This document shows, in pieces, positions 19,242-28,053 of a stretch of DNA of 64,000 nucleotides. The translations under genes were made by a program, and so were the position numbers. The stretch comes from Mameliella sp. MMSF_3455 (GTDB lineage: Bacteria > Pseudomonadota > Alphaproteobacteria > Rhodobacterales > Rhodobacteraceae). How positions within the stretch are numbered: position 1 is the first letter of the stretch; each line of letters begins with the position of its first letter. The notes under the pieces were generated by a model that had not been told where the DNA came from, did no database searches, and was given only the letters and a program-made list of their open reading frames with translations. The stretch is taken from positions 1 through 64,000 of the forward strand of contig NZ_JASHJL010000022.1 in the NCBI RefSeq assembly GCF_030733205.1. The letters run 5' to 3'.

Positions 19242-19894
19242 GCCAATCGTCCTGCGCGCAGGTGAAGCTGGCGGTCCATCCGCGCGGCCACAGTCGGCGA
19301 ATGGGTGACCACCATCAGCGCGGCGCCGGTTTCGCCCACCAGCGCCAGCATCTGATCCAGCACCTCTTCCGCTGTTGCCTCGTCCAGGTTGCCCGTGGGT
19401 TCATCCGCAAGGATCAACCGGGGCCGCGCTGCCAAGGCCCGGGCGATGGCGACACGCTGCTGTTGCCCGCCGGACAGCTGCTCTGGGTACTTGTGCCGGT
19501 GATCAACCAGTCCCAGCGCCTCGATCAGTCGCGCCACCTGCGCCGCATCCTCGCGCCCCGCCAGCCGTGCCTGGAAACGAATGTTGTCGAACACGTCCAG
19601 CGAAGGGATCAGGTTGAATTGTTGAAAGATCACCGCGACGTCCGAACGCCGCAGCGCCGCCCGCCCAGCCTCGTCCAGCGCGGCAACGTCACGCCCGTCG
19701 AACAGGACCTGTCCACCGTCGACAGTATCCAGCCCGCCGACGATGTGCAGTAGCGTGCTCTTGCCGGAACCGGACTCTCCCTGTAGCGACAGGGTCTGGC
19801 CGAGGTCCAGTGACAGGTCCACGCCGGACAGGACGGGAACCGGCCCCTCTGCTCCGGCAAAGCTCTTGGTAACGCCTGAAACTTGCAGCAACAT
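19238..19894 (-). CDS. ABC transporter ATP-binding protein (LolD/MacB type)
   Basis: A 218-aa ATPase with Walker [10 protein letters not shown], signature [15 protein letters not shown], Walker [10 protein letters not shown] and a switch His in VVTHS. ATG 19894 has a GGAGGG site seven bases upstream. The frame is open further upstream to 20014 but without a credible start. First gene of the three-gene operon with the FtsX-type permease and the exported CrtC/AttH-like protein. Confidence 0.9.
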   Translation of the reverse strand: MLLQVSGVTKSFAGAEGPVPVLSGVDLSLDLGQTLSLQGESGSGKSTLLHIVGGLDTVDGGQVLFDGRDVAALDEAGRAALRRSDVAVIFQQFNLIPSLDVFDNIRFQARLAGREDAAQVARLIEALGLVDHRHKYPEQLSGGQQQRVAIARALAARPRLILADEPTGNLDEATAEEVLDQMLALVGETGAALMVVTHSPTVAARMDRQLHLRAGRLA

Positions 19895-19970
19895 GACCTG
19901 CCCTCCGACAGTGCGACATAGCCCCCTGCCGGGCTTAGCAAACCCATTCACGGCGCAACAGTCACAGACG

Positions 19971-19997
19971 AAAAAGGCGCCCCGTTGCCGGGGCGCC
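19971..19997 (-). terminator. Terminator of the ectoine aminotransferase transcript
   Basis: On the minus strand a perfect 9-bp stem (19989-19997 with 19976-19984) with a 4-nt loop is followed by five T residues (19975-19971). It lies about 50 bases after the atf stop and ends the eutBC-asnC-ssd-atf transcript. Confidence 0.88.
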
Positions 19998-20047
19998 CTG
20001 TGGTCGCAGATCATCGTTCGCCCGCGCGGAGGCGATGCCGGTCCGGC

Positions 20048-21418
20048 TCAGCCCAGAACCTCCGCAACCGCCTCTGCGGTCTTGCCGGCGACCTCTTCGG
20101 CCTCTTCGCGGGTCAGGCAGAAGGGCGGCGCAAAGCCCAGGATATCGCCCTGCGGCATCGCGCGGCCGATCACGCCCCGCGACAGCAACGCAGCGGCCAC
20201 GCTGGGCCCGACCTTTTTCGACGGGTCGAAGAAGGTCCGGCTGTCACGGTCGGCGACGAATTCCACCGCCGCCATCATGCCTTCGCCACGCACTTCGCCG
20301 ACGTTCGGATGAGCATCCAGCGCATCGTGCAGCGCCTTCTGGAAATGCGCGCCCACGTCGCCCGCGTTCTGCACGAGGTTCAGCTCGTCCAGCAGCTTGA
20401 GGTTGGCGACACCTGCCGCCGCGCCGATGGGGTGGGCCGAATAGGTCCAGCCGTGACCAATGGGACCGTTTTCATCCGTCCCCTGCTCCAGCACCTTCCA
20501 CATCTTGTCGCCGACGATAGAGCCGGAAAGCGGCGCATAGGCCGAGGTCAGGCCCTTGGCGATCGTGATCAGGTCGGGCTTCAGCCCGTAGTGATCCGAG
20601 CCCATCATGGTACCGAGACGGCCAAAGCCGGTTACCACCTCGTCGGCGATCAGCAGTATGTCGTGTTTCTGCAGCACTGCCTGGATCGCCTCCCAGTAAC
20701 CCGGCGGCGGCGGAACGATGCCACCTGTGCCCAGCACCGGCTCGCCGATGAAGGCGGCGATGGTGTCCGCGCCTTCCCGTTCGATCAGGGCTTCCAGTTC
20801 TGCCGCGCAATGGGCGGTGAACTGTTCCGGCGTCAGGTCCAGGTTGTCGCGGCGGTAGTAGTACGGCGCCTCGGTGTGGATCACCTGGGTCAGCGGCAGG
20901 TCGAACTTCTTGTGGAACAGCTCGAGACCCGTCAACGAGCCGGTCATCAGGCCCGACCCGTGATAGCCGCGCCAGCGCGAGATGATCTTTTTCTTTTCCG
21001 GGCGGCCAAGGATGTTGTTGTAGTACCAGACCAGCTTGATGTTGGTCTCGTTCGCGTCAGACCCCGACAGGCCGAAATAGACCTTGGACATGCCCGCGGG
21101 CGCGCGATCGAGGATCATCTTGGACAGCGTGATGGACGCTTCGGTGCCGTGACCGACATAGGCGTGGTAATAGGCCAATTCCCTGGCCTGCTCGGCGATC
21201 GCCTCGGAGATGTCCTGGCGGCCATAGCCCACGTTCACGCAGTAGAGCCCGGCGAAGGCATCCAGCAGCCTGTTGCCCTCGCGGTCCTCGATATGGCAAC
21301 CCTGCCCGCCGGTCACGACGCGGTTGGGCACGTTGCCCCGGGCGAATTCGGCCAGGTGGGTCGACGGATGGAAAAAGTTGTCGCGGTCCCACTGGTCCAG
21401 TTGATCGTTTCTAAGCAT
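20048..21418 (-). CDS. Class III aminotransferase of ectoine catabolism (Atf/DoeD-like)
   Basis: A 456-aa PLP enzyme of the omega-amino-acid:pyruvate type. The PLP Lys lies in TIAKGLTSAYAP, with LLIADEVVTGFGR before it. By position in the ectoine cluster (asnC-ssd-atf order, as in Ruegeria pomeroyi), it should convert L-2,4-diaminobutyrate to aspartate semialdehyde, as DoeD does in Halomonas. On sequence alone a putrescine or taurine aminotransferase would also fit. It follows the dehydrogenase gene by 18 bases and is closed by a terminator. Confidence 0.8.
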   Translation of the reverse strand: MLRNDQLDQWDRDNFFHPSTHLAEFARGNVPNRVVTGGQGCHIEDREGNRLLDAFAGLYCVNVGYGRQDISEAIAEQARELAYYHAYVGHGTEASITLSKMILDRAPAGMSKVYFGLSGSDANETNIKLVWYYNNILGRPEKKKIISRWRGYHGSGLMTGSLTGLELFHKKFDLPLTQVIHTEAPYYYRRDNLDLTPEQFTAHCAAELEALIEREGADTIAAFIGEPVLGTGGIVPPPPGYWEAIQAVLQKHDILLIADEVVTGFGRLGTMMGSDHYGLKPDLITIAKGLTSAYAPLSGSIVGDKMWKVLEQGTDENGPIGHGWTYSAHPIGAAAGVANLKLLDELNLVQNAGDVGAHFQKALHDALDAHPNVGEVRGEGMMAAVEFVADRDSRTFFDPSKKVGPSVAAALLSRGVIGRAMPQGDILGFAPPFCLTREEAEEVAGKTAEAVAEVLG

Positions 21419-21436
21419 CTCGGCCCTTTCCTCGCC

Positions 21437-22912
21437 TCACGCCCAATCGCGGCAGACGTATTTGATGTCCATGAATTCTTCCATCCCCCGGCGAGCACCT
21501 TCGCGGCCCAGACCGGATTGTTTCGTCCCGCCAAAGGGAATTGGCGCGCCTGTCACCTTGGTACGGTTCACCGCCACCATTCCGAACTGCAACGCCCGGC
21601 TGAGCCGGTAGATGCGGCGCGGGTCCATCGAGTGGACATAGGCGACGAGCCCGTATTCGCTGGCATTGGCGCGGGCGACCACTTCATCCTCGGTATCGAA
21701 GGGCGTGATGGGCGCCACCGGGCCAAAGGTTTCCTCGCTCATGATTTGCGCCTCGTCCGGGACATCGGTCAGTACCGTGGGGTCATAGAACAGCGGACCA
21801 AGAGCGTTCCGCTTGCCGCCGCAGGCCAGCTTGGCGCCTTTTTCCAGCGCATCGGCAACATGCTCTTCCTGTTTCTTGACCGCCGCTTCGTTCATCAGCG
21901 GGCCGATGTCCGGGTCACTCATGCCCGCACCGATGCTCAGCGCCTTGGTGGCGGCAACGAATTTCTCGCAGAAGGCATCGTAGATGGGCCGTTCGACGTA
22001 GATACGGTTGGCGCCAAGGCAGTCCTGGCCAGAGGTGGCGAATTTCGCCTTGATCGTCTCGGCCACGGCCTCGTCGAGGTCCGCGCCCTTGAAGACGATC
22101 ACCGGCGCGTGGCCGCCCAGTTCCATCACCAGTTTCTTGATCGTCTCGGCAGAGGCGCGGTACAGCAGTCGCCCCACCTCCGTCGAGCCGGTGAAGGAAA
22201 GCGCGCGCACGCGCTTGTCGTCGGTCCAGGGCGGCACCACGGTCGAGGCGCGGCCCGTCACCACGTTGAAGACACCGGGCGGGAAGCCCGCGCGCTCTGC
22301 CAGTTCGGCCAGGGCCAGCGCGCTGAAGGGGGTTTCATGGCTGGGATGGGCGACAACGGTGCAACCCGCCGCCAGCGCTGCCGCCGCCTTGCGCGTCAGC
22401 ATGGCCGAGGGGAAGTTCCACGGCGTGATTAGTGCCGCCACACCCACCGGTTCCAGCCAAAGCTCGACCTCTGCGTCGGGCAGGTGGCTGGTGACGCCCT
22501 CGATGTTCGGGCGCTTGGATTCCTCGGCGTAATATTCGACGAAACTCGCGGCATAGTCGATCTCGCCTCGCGCCTCGGAGATCGGCTTGCCCTGTTCCAG
22601 CACCATGATCCGGGCGAGGTCTTCCTTGTGCTTGATCATCAGGTCGAACCAGCGCCGCAGCAATGCCGACCGCTCTTGCGGCAGCGTCACCGACCAGGCC
22701 GCAAAGGCACGTTGCGCTGCATCCACGGCGCCGGCGCTGTCGTCGGCGGTCAGGCTGGCAACCTCGCCGACCACGGCGCCGCTGGCCGGATCGGTCACCT
22801 GCAGCACCGCGTTGTCCCGCGCCGCGATCCACTTGCCCCCGACGTAGGAAAAGCTGCGGACCAGCGACTTGTCAGAGACTTCCTCACGCGCGGAAAGAAC
22901 CGTCTGGGTCAT
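21437..22912 (-). CDS. Semialdehyde dehydrogenase of ectoine catabolism (Ssd/DoeC-like)
   Basis: A 491-aa NAD(P)-dependent aldehyde dehydrogenase resembling GabD. Catalytic Glu is in MELGGHAP and catalytic Cys in GQDCLGANR; the coenzyme-site motif is FTGSTEVGR. In the ectoine route this enzyme oxidises aspartate semialdehyde to aspartate. A role in GABA degradation cannot be excluded from sequence. It lies upstream of the aminotransferase and 123 bases after asnC; that gap may hold its own promoter. Confidence 0.82.
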   Translation of the reverse strand: MTQTVLSAREEVSDKSLVRSFSYVGGKWIAARDNAVLQVTDPASGAVVGEVASLTADDSAGAVDAAQRAFAAWSVTLPQERSALLRRWFDLMIKHKEDLARIMVLEQGKPISEARGEIDYAASFVEYYAEESKRPNIEGVTSHLPDAEVELWLEPVGVAALITPWNFPSAMLTRKAAAALAAGCTVVAHPSHETPFSALALAELAERAGFPPGVFNVVTGRASTVVPPWTDDKRVRALSFTGSTEVGRLLYRASAETIKKLVMELGGHAPVIVFKGADLDEAVAETIKAKFATSGQDCLGANRIYVERPIYDAFCEKFVAATKALSIGAGMSDPDIGPLMNEAAVKKQEEHVADALEKGAKLACGGKRNALGPLFYDPTVLTDVPDEAQIMSEETFGPVAPITPFDTEDEVVARANASEYGLVAYVHSMDPRRIYRLSRALQFGMVAVNRTKVTGAPIPFGGTKQSGLGREGARRGMEEFMDIKYVCRDWA

Positions 22913-23035
22913 GTCACACCTCCATTATCTGGGGTGCAGAATGTCCTGAAACCGGCACGGCCTGAGACCAAATTCACCTGCCAGACCAGAGAATTCCGCT
23001 CCAGAGAAGCCTTGTGGCAGTCCAGATCTTCGGTT

Positions 23036-23515
23036 TCAGTCGCCCAGAAGCGCGTCCAGCGGCGGCACGGCCGAAGATTTCACCGGCTTGGTAACGATAT
23101 AGGTGTAGTATCGCGCCAGTCCGATCCGTGCCTCCAGCATGGCGTCGATGAGCCGCTGGTACGAGTCGATGTCCCGCGCAACAATCTGCAACAGGTAATC
23201 GAACCCGCCGCCAAGTGCCCAGCAGTTCACCACCTCGTCATAGCCCTGCATGGCGCGTTCAAAGCCCTGCATGCTGGCCGCCGTGTGGTCCGCCAGTTCA
23301 GCGGCGACAAAGACCGTGACATGGGGCGCAACGCGTTTGAGGTCGATCTCGGCCCGGTAGCCGGTAATCAACCCGGCCTGTTCCAGGCGCTTCAACCGCT
23401 CCCAGCAGGGGGTCGCCGAGAGGCCCACCTTGTCGGCAAGCGCCGCCTTCGTGATGCGGCCCTCCCTGGCGAGGACCGAGAGGATCTTGAGATCGCGGGC
23501 GTCCAGGCGGGTCAT
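23036..23515 (-). CDS. Lrp/AsnC-family regulator of the ectoine cluster (DoeX/AsnC-like)
   Basis: A 159-aa regulator with an N-terminal winged helix (LDARDLKILSVLAREGRITK, then LSATPCWERLKRLEQAGLI) and a C-terminal RAM ligand domain. In known ectoine clusters an AsnC-type protein (DoeX in Halomonas) accompanies the catabolic genes. It overlaps the eutC stop by 4 bases, so it is made with the enzymes it probably controls. The inverted repeat at 25601-25629 is a candidate binding site for this or another regulator. Confidence 0.85.
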   Translation of the reverse strand: MTRLDARDLKILSVLAREGRITKAALADKVGLSATPCWERLKRLEQAGLITGYRAEIDLKRVAPHVTVFVAAELADHTAASMQGFERAMQGYDEVVNCWALGGGFDYLLQIVARDIDSYQRLIDAMLEARIGLARYYTYIVTKPVKSSAVPPLDALLGD

Positions 23516-24492
23516 GTGGCGATCGTCGTCCCGGCGGCACCACGGACCTGCATCACATGGGTGGCAATGGCCGTATCCTGCGCACCAGTGCCGGTGAGGT
23601 CACAGATGGTGATGTCGTCGGGGTTGCGCCGGCCCCACGCTTTGCCCGCGATCACGTCGCCCAGTTCGACCGGGGACACCATCAGGCCCGCCGCCAGCGC
23701 GGCCTCCAGTTCGCCGCTGGTTTCGCATTGGCTGATCCGGTCACAGACATAAAGATCCGCCCGCGCCAGAGCCGCCGGTTCGATTTCGTTCTTGCCGCCC
23801 TGGTCCGATCCCACCGCCGTGATGTGCAGCCCCGGATGCAGCCAGTCGGCCTTGAGGACAGGTGCGCGCGCCGGTGTCGTGGTGATGACCAGTTGGCTTT
23901 GCGCCACCAGATCGCGGGCATCATTCATGACCTCGGCCTCGATCCCCAGCGCCTGCGCGATGTCCGCGGCACAGTCTGCGGCCTTGGCGGTGTCGCGCCC
24001 CCAGACCAGCGCCCGCCTGAAGGGGCGCACCAGATGTGCCGCCTGCATCTGCAAGCGCGCCTGCACACCGGAGCCAATCACCCCGGCCGTCGCAACCTGC
24101 GTCGGGGCCAGATGCCGCGCGGCAACCGCGCCTGCGGCGGCCGTGCGCACATCGGTCAGGTATCCGTTGTCCAGAAGCAGCGCCTCGACCAGCCCTGTCT
24201 TGGCCGAGAACAGGATCATCAACCCGTTCAGGCTGGGCAGGCCCAGCTTTGGGTTGTCAAAGAACCCGGGGCTGACCTTGATCGCGAAGCCGTCGAATCC
24301 CGGGATGTAAGCGGTCTTGACGTCGACCTCACCGTTCACTTGGGGCAGGTCCATCGACAGGATCGGCGGCATCACCACATCGCCCGTGGCCAGCGCCGCG
24401 AAGGCGCGTTCGACCACGTCCACCGCGGTCAGGTCCAAGGGAACGGCGGCGCGCAGGTCTTCCTCTGTCAGGATGGTCACGTCACGGCTCAT
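23512..24492 (-). CDS. eutC: Ornithine-cyclodeaminase-like EutC of ectoine utilisation
   Basis: A 326-aa protein of the ornithine cyclodeaminase/mu-crystallin family, with LTDVRTAAAGAVAARHLAP and the nucleotide-binding GVIGSGVQARLQ. Roseobacter ectoine clusters carry eutB and eutC as a pair, thought to act on hydroxyectoine-derived intermediates. It overlaps eutB by 11 bases and asnC by 4, so it lies in the middle of a tightly packed operon. Confidence 0.87.
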   Translation of the reverse strand: MSRDVTILTEEDLRAAVPLDLTAVDVVERAFAALATGDVVMPPILSMDLPQVNGEVDVKTAYIPGFDGFAIKVSPGFFDNPKLGLPSLNGLMILFSAKTGLVEALLLDNGYLTDVRTAAAGAVAARHLAPTQVATAGVIGSGVQARLQMQAAHLVRPFRRALVWGRDTAKAADCAADIAQALGIEAEVMNDARDLVAQSQLVITTTPARAPVLKADWLHPGLHITAVGSDQGGKNEIEPAALARADLYVCDRISQCETSGELEAALAAGLMVSPVELGDVIAGKAWGRRNPDDITICDLTGTGAQDTAIATHVMQVRGAAGTTIAT

Positions 24493-25486
24493 AGCGCCTC
24501 CCCTTGATGGTCAGATCCCCCAACGTCACATCCTGCCCGGCCATGATCGCCGCGTGCAGTCCCATGTCGAGGTTGCGCCCGGTGATGATCGTGGCTGTCG
24601 GCCCGCGCAGGGCGACCTTGCCCGCCTGGACCGCCGCGATCCCCACCACGCAGGCCCCTTCGCATACGATGCGATCTTCGTAGTAGATTGTCTGGAGCGC
24701 GTGATAGATCTCTTCCTCGGTGACCAGCACCACGTCGTCCAGGTAGTCACGGCACAGAGGAAAGGACAGGCGGTTCTGCAGGCCGATCCCCCCGCCAAGA
24801 CTGTCGGCGAGGCTGGCGACCTCCGTCACCTCGACCGGGTGCCCGGCCTGCAACGAGGCATACATGGCCGCGCCACGATCCATCGTGATGCCGATGACAC
24901 GGATCCTGGGGTTGATCGTCTTGGCGGCAAAAGCAACGCCCGCCGACAGCCCGCCGCCGGAAAGCGGCACAAGGATCGTATCGAGATCGGGCCGTGCCTC
25001 CAGCAGTTCCAGGCCAATGGTGCCCTGCCCCGCGATCACCGCCGGGTCGTCGAAAGGCGATATTTCCACCAACCCTTCCTCGGCCACCAGACGCTCGGCC
25101 TCGGCCTGGGCATCATCCTGGCTTTGGCCCACGATGCGCGCCTCGGCCCCCAACGCGCGCACGCCTGCCACCTTGGCCTCGGGGGCCAGATGCGACATGC
25201 AGACCACCGCCTGCAATCCCTTGGCGCGGGCCGCATACGCCACACCGCGCCCGTGATTTCTCGTGGAACAGCAGGTCACCCCGGCGACGTCGCCCTCCAG
25301 TCCGAAAATCGCGTTCACCGCTCCGCGCAGCTTGAAGGCACCCACCGGTTGCGCGATTTCCAGTTTCAAAAGGAACTCTTGCCCAAAGCGCGCGTTGAGC
25401 GCCGAAGGGACCAAAGGCGTCCGGTCGGCGATCCCGGCGATCCGGGATCGGGCAGCAAGCACGCGGTCCAGCGTGAAATCGATCAT
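24482..25486 (-). CDS. eutB: Threonine-dehydratase-like EutB of ectoine utilisation
   Basis: A 334-aa fold-type II PLP enzyme. PLP Lys52 lies in VGAFKLRGAVNAI, the substrate loop is STRNHGRGVA and the phosphate-binding loop is SGGGLSAG. It resembles threonine or hydroxyaspartate dehydratases; in roseobacter ectoine clusters it is EutB. The start ATG 25486 has a GGGAG site. The frame is open upstream to 25618, but that part crosses the divergent promoter region. Confidence 0.87.
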   Translation of the reverse strand: MIDFTLDRVLAARSRIAGIADRTPLVPSALNARFGQEFLLKLEIAQPVGAFKLRGAVNAIFGLEGDVAGVTCCSTRNHGRGVAYAARAKGLQAVVCMSHLAPEAKVAGVRALGAEARIVGQSQDDAQAEAERLVAEEGLVEISPFDDPAVIAGQGTIGLELLEARPDLDTILVPLSGGGLSAGVAFAAKTINPRIRVIGITMDRGAAMYASLQAGHPVEVTEVASLADSLGGGIGLQNRLSFPLCRDYLDDVVLVTEEEIYHALQTIYYEDRIVCEGACVVGIAAVQAGKVALRGPTATIITGRNLDMGLHAAIMAGQDVTLGDLTIKGRRYEP

Positions 25487-25600
25487 TGTGCTCCCTGCCG
25501 GTCGTTTTCGGACCCAGTGGTGTCGGTCCCCCTTCTTGCACAATGACCAATCGCCACCTAGGACTTCAAGCTGTCCCATAAGGTTTTTCCTTGCAGTTCC

Positions 25601-25629
25601 TCCGTTTCGCCAAACCATGGCGGAACGGA
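25601..25629. promoter_or_regulatory. Inverted repeat in the divergent eutB-doeA promoter region
   Basis: TCCGTTTCGCC (25601-25611) and GGCGGAACGGA (25619-25629) are inverted copies with one mismatch around a 7-nt spacer. The element ends 21 bases before the doeA start and lies in the 164-bp gap between the two arms of the ectoine cluster. It may be an operator for the ectoine genes or a 5' leader hairpin. Confidence 0.5.
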
Positions 25630-25650
25630 CAATGATAAGAGGTGCAGTAT

Positions 25651-26835
25651 ATGTCGGCCCCCAACCTTCCCTTCTCGCAGACCGAATACGACCGGCGCCT
25701 GCGCCTGGTCGAGGCCCGCATGGAAACGCTGGGGCTGGATGCGCTTTTTGTCGAGGACCCGTCGAACATGGCCTGGCTGACCGGCTATGACGGCTGGTCC
25801 TTCTACGTCCACCAGGGCGTTCTGGTCATCCCGGGCGAGGCGCCGCTGTGGTGGGGACGGTCGATGGATGGCTACGGCGCGCTGCGCACCGTCTGGATGG
25901 AACCGGACCGGATCCTTGGCTATGCCGACGACTACGTGCAGGCGACGGATATTCACCCGATGCAGGACCTCGCCGCACACATCCGCGCGCGTGGTTTGGA
26001 CACGGGCCGGATCGGCGTCGAGATGGAAAACTACTATTACTCGGCCCGGGCACATGCGACGCTGGTCGAGGAACTGCCCGACGCGCGGCTGATCGACGCC
26101 ACCGCGCTGGTGAACTGGCAAAGGGCCGTGAAGTCCAACGAGGAAATCACGTTCATCCGCCGCGCAGCCAAGATCTCGGAAAAGATGGTCGACGGCATCC
26201 TCGAGCGCGTCGAACCGGGATTGCCCAAGAACGAACTGGTGGCCGAAATCTACGCCGACGCGATCCGCGGGGCGGATGGACACTGGGGCGACTACGCCTC
26301 CATCGTGCCGCTGCTGCCGTCGGGACTCGACGCCTCTGCCGCGCATCTGACATGGGACGGGCGCCCCTTCGCCGAGGGCGAAGCGACCTTCTTTGAACTG
26401 GCCGGGTGTTATCGCCGTTACCACGCCCCCTTCTGCCGGACCGTCTTTCTGGGCAAGCCGCCGCAACACATGCTGGACGCGGAAAAGGCGCTGGTCGAAG
26501 GCCTGGAAATGGGGCTGGAGGCGGCGCGTGCCGGCAATACTGCCGGCGACATCGCCCGCGCCCTTTACGCCGCGCTGGCCAAGGGCGGCATCCAGCGCAC
26601 CGGGCGCTGCGGCTATCCCATCGGCCTCAGCTATCCCCCAGACTGGGGCGAGCGGACCATCTCTATCCGCACCAGTGACGAAACGGTGCTGCAACCCGGG
26701 ATGACCTTCCACTTCATGCCCGGCCTCTGGATGGAAGACTGGGGGCTGGAAATCACCGAATCCATCCTGATCCGCGAGGACGGGCCGGCGGAATGCCTCT
26801 GCGACCGTCCGCGCCGGCTTTTCGTCAAGGACTGA
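25651..26835 (+). CDS. doeA: Ectoine hydrolase DoeA/EutD (M24 family)
   Basis: A 394-aa protein of the creatinase/Xaa-Pro peptidase fold that opens the ectoine ring to N-acetyl-diaminobutyrate. The N-domain (about 1-160) includes DPSNMAWLTGYDGWSFY. In the C-domain, the region that holds two metal-binding Asp in true M24 peptidases reads GCYRRYHAPFCRTV, consistent with a metal-independent hydrolase such as creatinase. GYPIGLSYPPDWGE is typical of the DoeA group. ATG 25651 is preferred over GTG 25642; an AGAGGTG site lies upstream. Confidence 0.88.
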   Translation: MSAPNLPFSQTEYDRRLRLVEARMETLGLDALFVEDPSNMAWLTGYDGWSFYVHQGVLVIPGEAPLWWGRSMDGYGALRTVWMEPDRILGYADDYVQATDIHPMQDLAAHIRARGLDTGRIGVEMENYYYSARAHATLVEELPDARLIDATALVNWQRAVKSNEEITFIRRAAKISEKMVDGILERVEPGLPKNELVAEIYADAIRGADGHWGDYASIVPLLPSGLDASAAHLTWDGRPFAEGEATFFELAGCYRRYHAPFCRTVFLGKPPQHMLDAEKALVEGLEMGLEAARAGNTAGDIARALYAALAKGGIQRTGRCGYPIGLSYPPDWGERTISIRTSDETVLQPGMTFHFMPGLWMEDWGLEITESILIREDGPAECLCDRPRRLFVKD

Positions 26836-26836
26836 C

Positions 26837-27991
26837 ATGGACCTGCTCTACCGCACAGAGGAACTCCTGGGCGAGTTGATCGCCTTTCCAACCGTCTCGG
26901 CGGACGGCAACCTGGACCTGATCGCCTGGGCCGCGAACTATCTCAAGGAACTCGGCGCGACTTGCGACGTGACGCTGGACGAGACCGGGCACAAGGCCAA
27001 TCTCTTTGCCACCTTCGGCCCCGAAGGCGACGGCGGTCTGGTCCTGTCGGGGCATTCCGACGTGGTGCCCGTCGAGGATCAGGAATGGTCCTCGGAGCCG
27101 TTTGTGATGGAAGATCGCGAAGGGCGGCTCTATGGGCGCGGCGCCTGCGACATGAAGGGGTTCATCGCCTGCGTGCTGGCGGTGGCCCCGCGCATCGCCG
27201 AATGGCCGCTGACCCGCCCGGTCCATATCGCGCTGACCTATGACGAGGAAGTGGGCTGTTTCGGTGCCCGCGCGCTGGTCGAGGACCTGCGCGCCCGCGA
27301 GATCCGCCCGGCAATGGCAATCCTTGGCGAACCGACGATGATGCGCGTCATCAACGGGCACAAGGGCTGCTACGAATACACCACCCACATCACCGGCTGT
27401 GCCGGACATGGGTCCGCCCCGGATCACGGGGTCAATGCCGCTGTCTGTGCGGCACGCTATGCCGGGCGGCTGATGGAACTGGAAGGCGAACTGCGGACCC
27501 GCGCCCCCGAGGGCAGCCCGTTCTCGCCCGCCTGGACCACGCTTAACATTGGCCGGATACATTCGGGCCACGCGCATAACGTCATTCCCGACCATGCCGA
27601 GATCGACTGGGAAATGCGCCCGGTCCAAAGATCCGACGCCGAGCACGTCCTGGCCGAAATCGACCGTTTCGCCGAGGAGATGCTGCCCGCGATGCTCTCG
27701 GTGCATTCCGAGGTCGCGATCACCCGTGAGGTCATCGCCGAAACGCAAGGGCTGCATCCGGTCAAGGACAGCGAAGTGGCGGAAATCGTTTCCACCCTGA
27801 CCGGCGCCAATGGACTGGACGTGGTGGCCTTCGGCACCGAGGCGGGGCTGTTCCAGTCACTGGGCATGGATTGTGTTGTCTGCGGCCCCGGGTCGATCGA
27901 GCAGGCGCACAAGCCGGACGAATACGTCAGCCGCGACCAGCTGTCGGCTTGCTTGCACATGCTGCAGGGGTTGGAACGGCACCTGACCTGA
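26837..27991 (+). CDS. M20-family N-acetyl-diaminobutyrate deacetylase (DoeB2/ArgE-like)
   Basis: A 384-aa zinc amidohydrolase resembling acetylornithine deacetylase. Metal and catalytic residues are visible: His73 and Asp75 in SGHSDVVPV, Asp105 in YGRGACDMKG, Glu137-Glu138 in YDEEVG and LGEPT. It starts one base after the doeA stop. By position it should deacetylate the product of DoeA to 2,4-diaminobutyrate, in place of the AstE-like EutE/DoeB of other clusters. On sequence alone ArgE activity is an alternative. Confidence 0.82.
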   Translation: MDLLYRTEELLGELIAFPTVSADGNLDLIAWAANYLKELGATCDVTLDETGHKANLFATFGPEGDGGLVLSGHSDVVPVEDQEWSSEPFVMEDREGRLYGRGACDMKGFIACVLAVAPRIAEWPLTRPVHIALTYDEEVGCFGARALVEDLRAREIRPAMAILGEPTMMRVINGHKGCYEYTTHITGCAGHGSAPDHGVNAAVCAARYAGRLMELEGELRTRAPEGSPFSPAWTTLNIGRIHSGHAHNVIPDHAEIDWEMRPVQRSDAEHVLAEIDRFAEEMLPAMLSVHSEVAITREVIAETQGLHPVKDSEVAEIVSTLTGANGLDVVAFGTEAGLFQSLGMDCVVCGPGSIEQAHKPDEYVSRDQLSACLHMLQGLERHLT

Positions 27992-28053
27992 ACGCCCCTC
28001 GACAAGCCCCGGCCCGGTCCCCATCATGGCGCACGGAAACGGGAGGAGCCTGC

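Noticed and set aside
19985-22432. 815-codon open frame on the plus strand
   Set aside because: It runs antisense to the aminotransferase and dehydrogenase genes, has no family features and is a typical high-GC codon shadow.
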